Shown: piece after piece, positions 33,833-37,359 of the stretch
How the letters are laid out: the number at the start of each line of letters is the position of its first letter
Position numbering within the stretch: position 1 is the first letter of the stretch
Assembly (NCBI GenBank): GCA_013373545.1
Contig: JABXHQ010000161.1
Location: forward strand, 1-37,359
Reading direction: 5' to 3'
Length of the DNA stretch: 37,359 bases
DNA from: Gammaproteobacteria bacterium
GTDB lineage: Bacteria > Pseudomonadota > Gammaproteobacteria > Enterobacterales > Kangiellaceae
Position numbers and translations under genes: made by a program
The notes under the pieces: generated by a model
Database searches by the model: none
What the model was told of the DNA's origin: nothing
What the model saw: only the letters and a program-made list of their open reading frames with translations

Positions 33833-34201
33833 ATGTTGCAACGTTTCGCTTGCATTTGGCTTGTGGCTGCTGTGGTTCAATCTGTCGCTGCGACCAACCC
33901 AAGCACTGAGCAATTGACTCAGCGCTTTTATCAAATGATCATTAGTAAAATTCAGCATCATTACATTGCACCCGTTCCAGAATCAGGCAAAGATGCACAA
34001 GAGGGCATTGAGTGCACCGCGCAAATTGAGCTAATTGCTAGTGGTGAAATTTTATCTATTGAGTTTTTAACTTGTGACTCCGATGCGCTCAAGCAGGCTG
34101 CATTGCGCGCAATCAAGCTTGCGTCTCCGTTACCGGTTCCGGACAACCCGGAGGTTTTTGACCAGTTACGCCAGTTGTCTATTGTGTTTAAAACTCGCTA
34201 A
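33833..34201 (+). CDS. Exported TolA domain III-like protein
   Basis: A 122-aa protein with a signal peptide (cut after VAA at about 20) and a domain (about 28-120) resembling the C-terminal domain III of TolA. It shows IISKIQHHY (matching the IKSAI..KFY helix), GIECTAQIELIASGEILSIEF, and DALKQAALRAIKLASPLPVP with a final FDQLRQLSIVFK. C61 and C81 may form the disulfide found in TolA. In full TolA this domain sits on a long helix anchored in the inner membrane and contacts TolB, Pal, colicins and phage proteins; here it is free-standing and periplasmic. TAAGGT precedes the ATG. Function unknown. Confidence 0.75.
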   Translation: MLQRFACIWLVAAVVQSVAATNPSTEQLTQRFYQMIISKIQHHYIAPVPESGKDAQEGIECTAQIELIASGEILSIEFLTCDSDALKQAALRAIKLASPLPVPDNPEVFDQLRQLSIVFKTR

Positions 34202-34398
34202 ATGCATTGTTGAGCCTGAGCAGTCGGCCATGCTTGGTATTAAATTCTGAGCGCGATGTATAGCGAATTAATCAACGCCACAGCCAATCTAAAGCACGAT
34301 AAAGCCAATATGGAAAGGTTCAAAGCGCAGCGGATCGACATGGGGCTCACAAGCCGTTAAGATCGCGCAGGAACCTATCTTTTATAAGTCGAGTTTTT

Positions 34399-35508
34399 AT
34401 GTCGCAATTTCAGGCTCTGGTTTTGGCCATTGGTGGATTCCAAGGTTTACTGCTGTTTATTCTGCTAGTAACCGATAAGCGAGTGAATTATGCGAGCAAG
34501 ATTCTTGGCTTCCAATGCTTATTACTGGCCATTACGTTTGTATTACCGATAGTGGTTGCCGATGTCGATAATCCTTTCGTTACGTTACTCGGCTGGCTAA
34601 TTTTTTTACCGGCTAGTTATGGCGCTTTAACCTATCTTTATTGTCGTTGTGCGATGATGGGCTCCGCGCTGCGCTGGCAAGACAGTGTTCATTTACTGCC
34701 TTTATTGCTTTGCTATGCTCTCAACTATGACTTGTTATTTTCGGCAGAGAGGGCGTTGAGCTTTGTTACCGCAACGAAGCTCCCGGGTGTTAAGTATTTA
34801 CTTACCAATATTATCTTTTATGGGCAGTCATTGCTTTACGCGCTGCTACTGATTTATCGACTGTATCGTTATCAAACTCAGGCGAACCAGCGATTATCGA
34901 CCTTTAATCCAGATATTTTTAAGTGGCTATGGTGTATTGCCGCATTTATGGTGTCGACGTGGCTGCTCAAAGTTATTTATCATGTAGCAAATGTGCCCCA
35001 GTCAATTAATCTGCTGGCTGATCTGCTGTTGGTTTTGATGGTGTATATTATTGCCATTTTACAATGGCGTAACCCACGCATATTTCATATTCAAAAACTC
35101 CAAGAAACTTTGGCGCAGCCACTTGAAAAAGCTGAAGAAAAGTCAAACGACGGCGTGTTAGATGAAGAGATCCGCAGCAGCATTTTGCAGCTAGTACAAC
35201 AGCGAGTGTCTGAGCAGCAGCTGTATCGGGATCCTGAGTTAACCTTAACCTCACTGGCGGAACAAGTGGGAATAGGGACGCATCAACTCTCCGAAACATT
35301 AAACTTGGCAGGTGGTAAGAATTTTAATCGCTTTATTAACGAGTTCAGGGTGGCCGAGGTTTGCCAACAACTTGAACAACAAGACCAACGTAAAGTGATT
35401 GATTTAGCTATGGAGGCTGGCTTTTCCTCTAAGAGTAGTTTTAATGCAATATTTAAAAAGTTGACTGGTCAAACGCCGAGTGAGTACCGCCGTCAACTGG
35501 CATCTTAG
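34399..35508 (+). CDS. Membrane-bound AraC-family regulator
   Basis: A 369-aa transcription factor with seven predicted membrane spans in residues about 5-222, a linker, and a C-terminal AraC-type double helix-turn-helix (about 265-366). The DNA-binding part shows SLAEQVGIGTHQLSETLN for the first HTH and VIDLAMEAGFSSKSSFNAIFKKLTGQTPSEYRR for the second, with the family signature. Such 7TM-HTH proteins sense an envelope or membrane signal and act on nearby genes. No good ribosome binding site precedes the ATG. The 197-nt upstream gap shows no gene or clear signal. It is followed by the amidohydrolase, the likely target, with a palindrome between them. Confidence 0.92.
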   Translation: MSQFQALVLAIGGFQGLLLFILLVTDKRVNYASKILGFQCLLLAITFVLPIVVADVDNPFVTLLGWLIFLPASYGALTYLYCRCAMMGSALRWQDSVHLLPLLLCYALNYDLLFSAERALSFVTATKLPGVKYLLTNIIFYGQSLLYALLLIYRLYRYQTQANQRLSTFNPDIFKWLWCIAAFMVSTWLLKVIYHVANVPQSINLLADLLLVLMVYIIAILQWRNPRIFHIQKLQETLAQPLEKAEEKSNDGVLDEEIRSSILQLVQQRVSEQQLYRDPELTLTSLAEQVGIGTHQLSETLNLAGGKNFNRFINEFRVAEVCQQLEQQDQRKVIDLAMEAGFSSKSSFNAIFKKLTGQTPSEYRRQLAS

Positions 35509-35586
35509 CGGCGGAACAGTTGTGCTTAGGGGCTACCATTAAATTGTGCGTATTGCTCTAAGCCGCTAAATCTACTCTGATTTTAG

Positions 35587-35608
35587 GTCCAGTTTTATAA
35601 ACTTGGAC
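35587..35608. promoter_or_regulatory. 22-nt palindrome upstream of the amidohydrolase
   Basis: GTCCA, two unmatched bases, TTTATAAA, two unmatched bases, TGGAC: an imperfect 22-nt palindrome. It lies 79 nt after the AraC-type regulator stop and 57 nt before the amidohydrolase ATG. Operator or promoter overlap is plausible (a TATAAG lies at 35611-35616). Confidence 0.5.
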
Positions 35609-35665
35609 GCTATAAGACGCCATCGATGTTGCAATGAGCCCATCATTAATTGATGGAGCTCAAAC

Positions 35666-37192
35666 ATGTTTAAAACACTTTTCAAATGGATCTTAGGTCT
35701 TGTCGCGTGCTCAATTTTGGCAGCAGTAGGGTATCTGCAATGGTTTAAAAATGGAGTCGATTTTATCTACGGCGCGCATACTCAAGAGGTTGCGCATGGT
35801 GCCTTTGCGACCCCGCAAGAGTTACTGGCGATTACCAATGCTAACGTGTTAGCCCCTGATGGTAAGTCAATGGTGAGCGACCAAACGGTGGTGATTGCGC
35901 AAGGTGAGATTATCGCTGTTGGTGCTGATGTCGTTGTGCCAGCTAATGCGACCATCATTTCAGGGCAAGACAAATTTATCATTCCGGGTTTAGTGGATGC
36001 GCATGCTCACCTTCTGAAGAGTCCAAACGACTTATTGCTGTATGTGGCCAATGGTGTTACCCACATTCGTGATTTAGGCGGTCCTAATGAGCGCCTCCAA
36101 CTTCGTCGTGAAATTGAGCAGGGTAGAATTGGGCCGAAATTATTTCTCGCATCGCCGCCGATTGATTCGATGGATTGGCTGGCGGGGAGTTTTTGGGAAT
36201 TGATCACTTTTCATAAAACAGCTCAAAGTACCGAGCAGGCACTTCGCATGGTTAAAGAGTTTCATCAGCAAGGCTACGATGCGATTAAAATTTATCACCT
36301 CGATATGGAAAGTTATCGCGCGGTTAATAAACTTGCCGGTGAATTAGGGATCCCAACCACCGGCCACTTTCCGCTAACACTGGAGTTGTCGGAGTTGGCG
36401 ATTACTGAACAACGCGAGGTCGCGCACTTAGAAGAAATCGTACGGGTGTTAATTCGTGAGTTTGGTTCAATTAGTGAGCAGGGAACAGCGGCTTTTTATG
36501 AGCATGTAGCGGCGCGTAGTGATGCCATTATCGATGACCTATTGGCCAATGATATTACGGTTAATTCCGTGCTGTGGTTTATGGAAAGCATTCATGATCA
36601 ATACGCTGATCTTGAGCAGGCGCTCAAGCAAGTACCCATTGCGTATGCAAACCCCGGGTTGGTTGAAGGCACTGATAATTCAGACGAATTCAAAGTAGGG
36701 TGGTTACCCGGCTTCAACCAATTCGAAGCCACCGCAGAGGTGAATACAGAACAGTATCGAAAAAGCAGTTTATTTTGGCAAGCGCGAGAACAGGCCCATC
36801 GAATTTTGTTGCAAGCGATGATTCAGCGCGGAGTTAGAATTGTTGCGGGTACCGATGCTGGTGCTAATCTAGTGGTGCCGGGCTTTTCTTTGCATGATGA
36901 ATTATATGCGCTCAATCAAGCGGGTATGACGCCTGCGCAGGCACTAGCGAGCGCTACGATTACACCGGCACAGTTAATGAACAGTAACGCCGGTATTGTG
37001 CAACAAGGTTTTCGCGCCGACTTACTTATTTTAACCAACAATCCGTTGCAAGATATTCGCAATACACGCAGCATCGAAAGTGTGATTCTTAATGGCCGAT
37101 GGTTACAACGAGAAAAGTTAGACGCGATGTTGACGGCAGTGAAACAAGCGAATGACAATAGTCGATTGATTAACATTGATCAGTACCGATAA
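35666..37192 (+). CDS. Membrane-anchored metal-dependent amidohydrolase
   Basis: A 508-aa amidohydrolase-superfamily enzyme of the imidazolonepropionase-like group. An N-terminal hydrophobic helix (about 7-25) anchors it or serves as an uncleaved signal, putting the enzyme in the periplasm. Metal-site residues are visible: H113 and H115 (DAHAHL), K208 (AIKIY, the carbamylated-lysine position), H234 (TTGHFPL), H254 (VAHLEE) and D397 (GTDAGAN). Substrates of relatives include peptides and lactams (Xaa-Pro dipeptidase-like types) or organophosphates; not decidable here. GGAG lies about 8 nt before the ATG. The gene follows an AraC-type regulator on the same strand. The 167 bases after it show no clear terminator. 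Confidence 0.93.
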   Translation: MFKTLFKWILGLVACSILAAVGYLQWFKNGVDFIYGAHTQEVAHGAFATPQELLAITNANVLAPDGKSMVSDQTVVIAQGEIIAVGADVVVPANATIISGQDKFIIPGLVDAHAHLLKSPNDLLLYVANGVTHIRDLGGPNERLQLRREIEQGRIGPKLFLASPPIDSMDWLAGSFWELITFHKTAQSTEQALRMVKEFHQQGYDAIKIYHLDMESYRAVNKLAGELGIPTTGHFPLTLELSELAITEQREVAHLEEIVRVLIREFGSISEQGTAAFYEHVAARSDAIIDDLLANDITVNSVLWFMESIHDQYADLEQALKQVPIAYANPGLVEGTDNSDEFKVGWLPGFNQFEATAEVNTEQYRKSSLFWQAREQAHRILLQAMIQRGVRIVAGTDAGANLVVPGFSLHDELYALNQAGMTPAQALASATITPAQLMNSNAGIVQQGFRADLLILTNNPLQDIRNTRSIESVILNGRWLQREKLDAMLTAVKQANDNSRLINIDQYR

Positions 37193-37359
37193 TAGCGTGA
37201 GCGATTGCGAAGGCCTAAGTGGGCATAATCAATATGAAACGGTTTGAACTGAGTATAAGAGGGACGTAGTCACCTTCTTATACTGTATGTTTAAGAAGAC
37301 AGAAAAAAAATTAGTTCGATTAAAGTAGACTGAAATGTCGCATTAGCGGACATGCAAGG

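Noticed and set aside
37274-37298. CTTCTTA/TAAGAAG hairpin as terminator of the amidohydrolase
   Set aside because: The stem is AT-rich with an 11-nt loop and is followed by A residues, not T.

Overview
The window looks like a stretch of chromosome from a motile, aerobic, probably marine gammaproteobacterium. The clues are the AcnA/FumC pair, QueG, GloA, a GlyGly-CTERM secreted protease, a sigma-28-like promoter in front of a chemoreceptor, and c-di-GMP signalling proteins. Base composition looks moderate (A+T slightly above G+C by eye; not computed). A Kangiellaceae- or Alteromonadales-like source is a guess. I saw no rRNA, tRNA, CRISPR array, insertion sequence or prophage. Twenty-six protein genes fill most of the window.

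Layout. 1-4.7 kb: divergent acnA (-) and fumC (+), separated by a gap carrying a 20-nt direct repeat. 4.7-6.8 kb: an esterase and an MFS transporter, both on -. 7.3-10.2 kb: a small lipoprotein translationally coupled to a large M6 metalloprotease, closed by a strong terminator. 10.3-13.7 kb: a class III CoA-transferase, then a dCache chemoreceptor behind a FliA-type promoter. 13.7-17.4 kb (-): a di-haem lipoprotein and a PhoX/DUF839-family lipoprotein with a collagen-like segment. 17.5-19.7 kb: a XylR_N/V4R-PAS-GGDEF cyclase facing gloA. 19.9-21.1 kb: an HI0933-family flavoprotein.

21.2-29.3 kb is the most unusual part. It holds a trypsin-like secreted protease, an FHA protein with about five membrane spans, a membrane Ser/Thr kinase with a large extracytoplasmic arm, a large repeat-containing lipoprotein, and a membrane protein with a nucleotidyltransferase-like domain lacking the usual signature. 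All five are on + with short gaps. I read them as a candidate envelope phospho-signalling module: kinase and FHA reader inside, protease and lipoprotein outside. This is inference, and I recognise no named system with this composition.

29.3-37.2 kb: queG (-), an exported one-Cys peroxiredoxin, a DUF2158 protein (-), an EAL-HDOD protein, a DUF1428 protein, a free-standing exported TolA domain III-like protein, a seven-span membrane AraC-type regulator, and a membrane-anchored amidohydrolase preceded by a 22-nt palindrome that could be the regulator's operator. Several starts were moved to internal ATG codons with a better ribosome binding site, as noted per gene.
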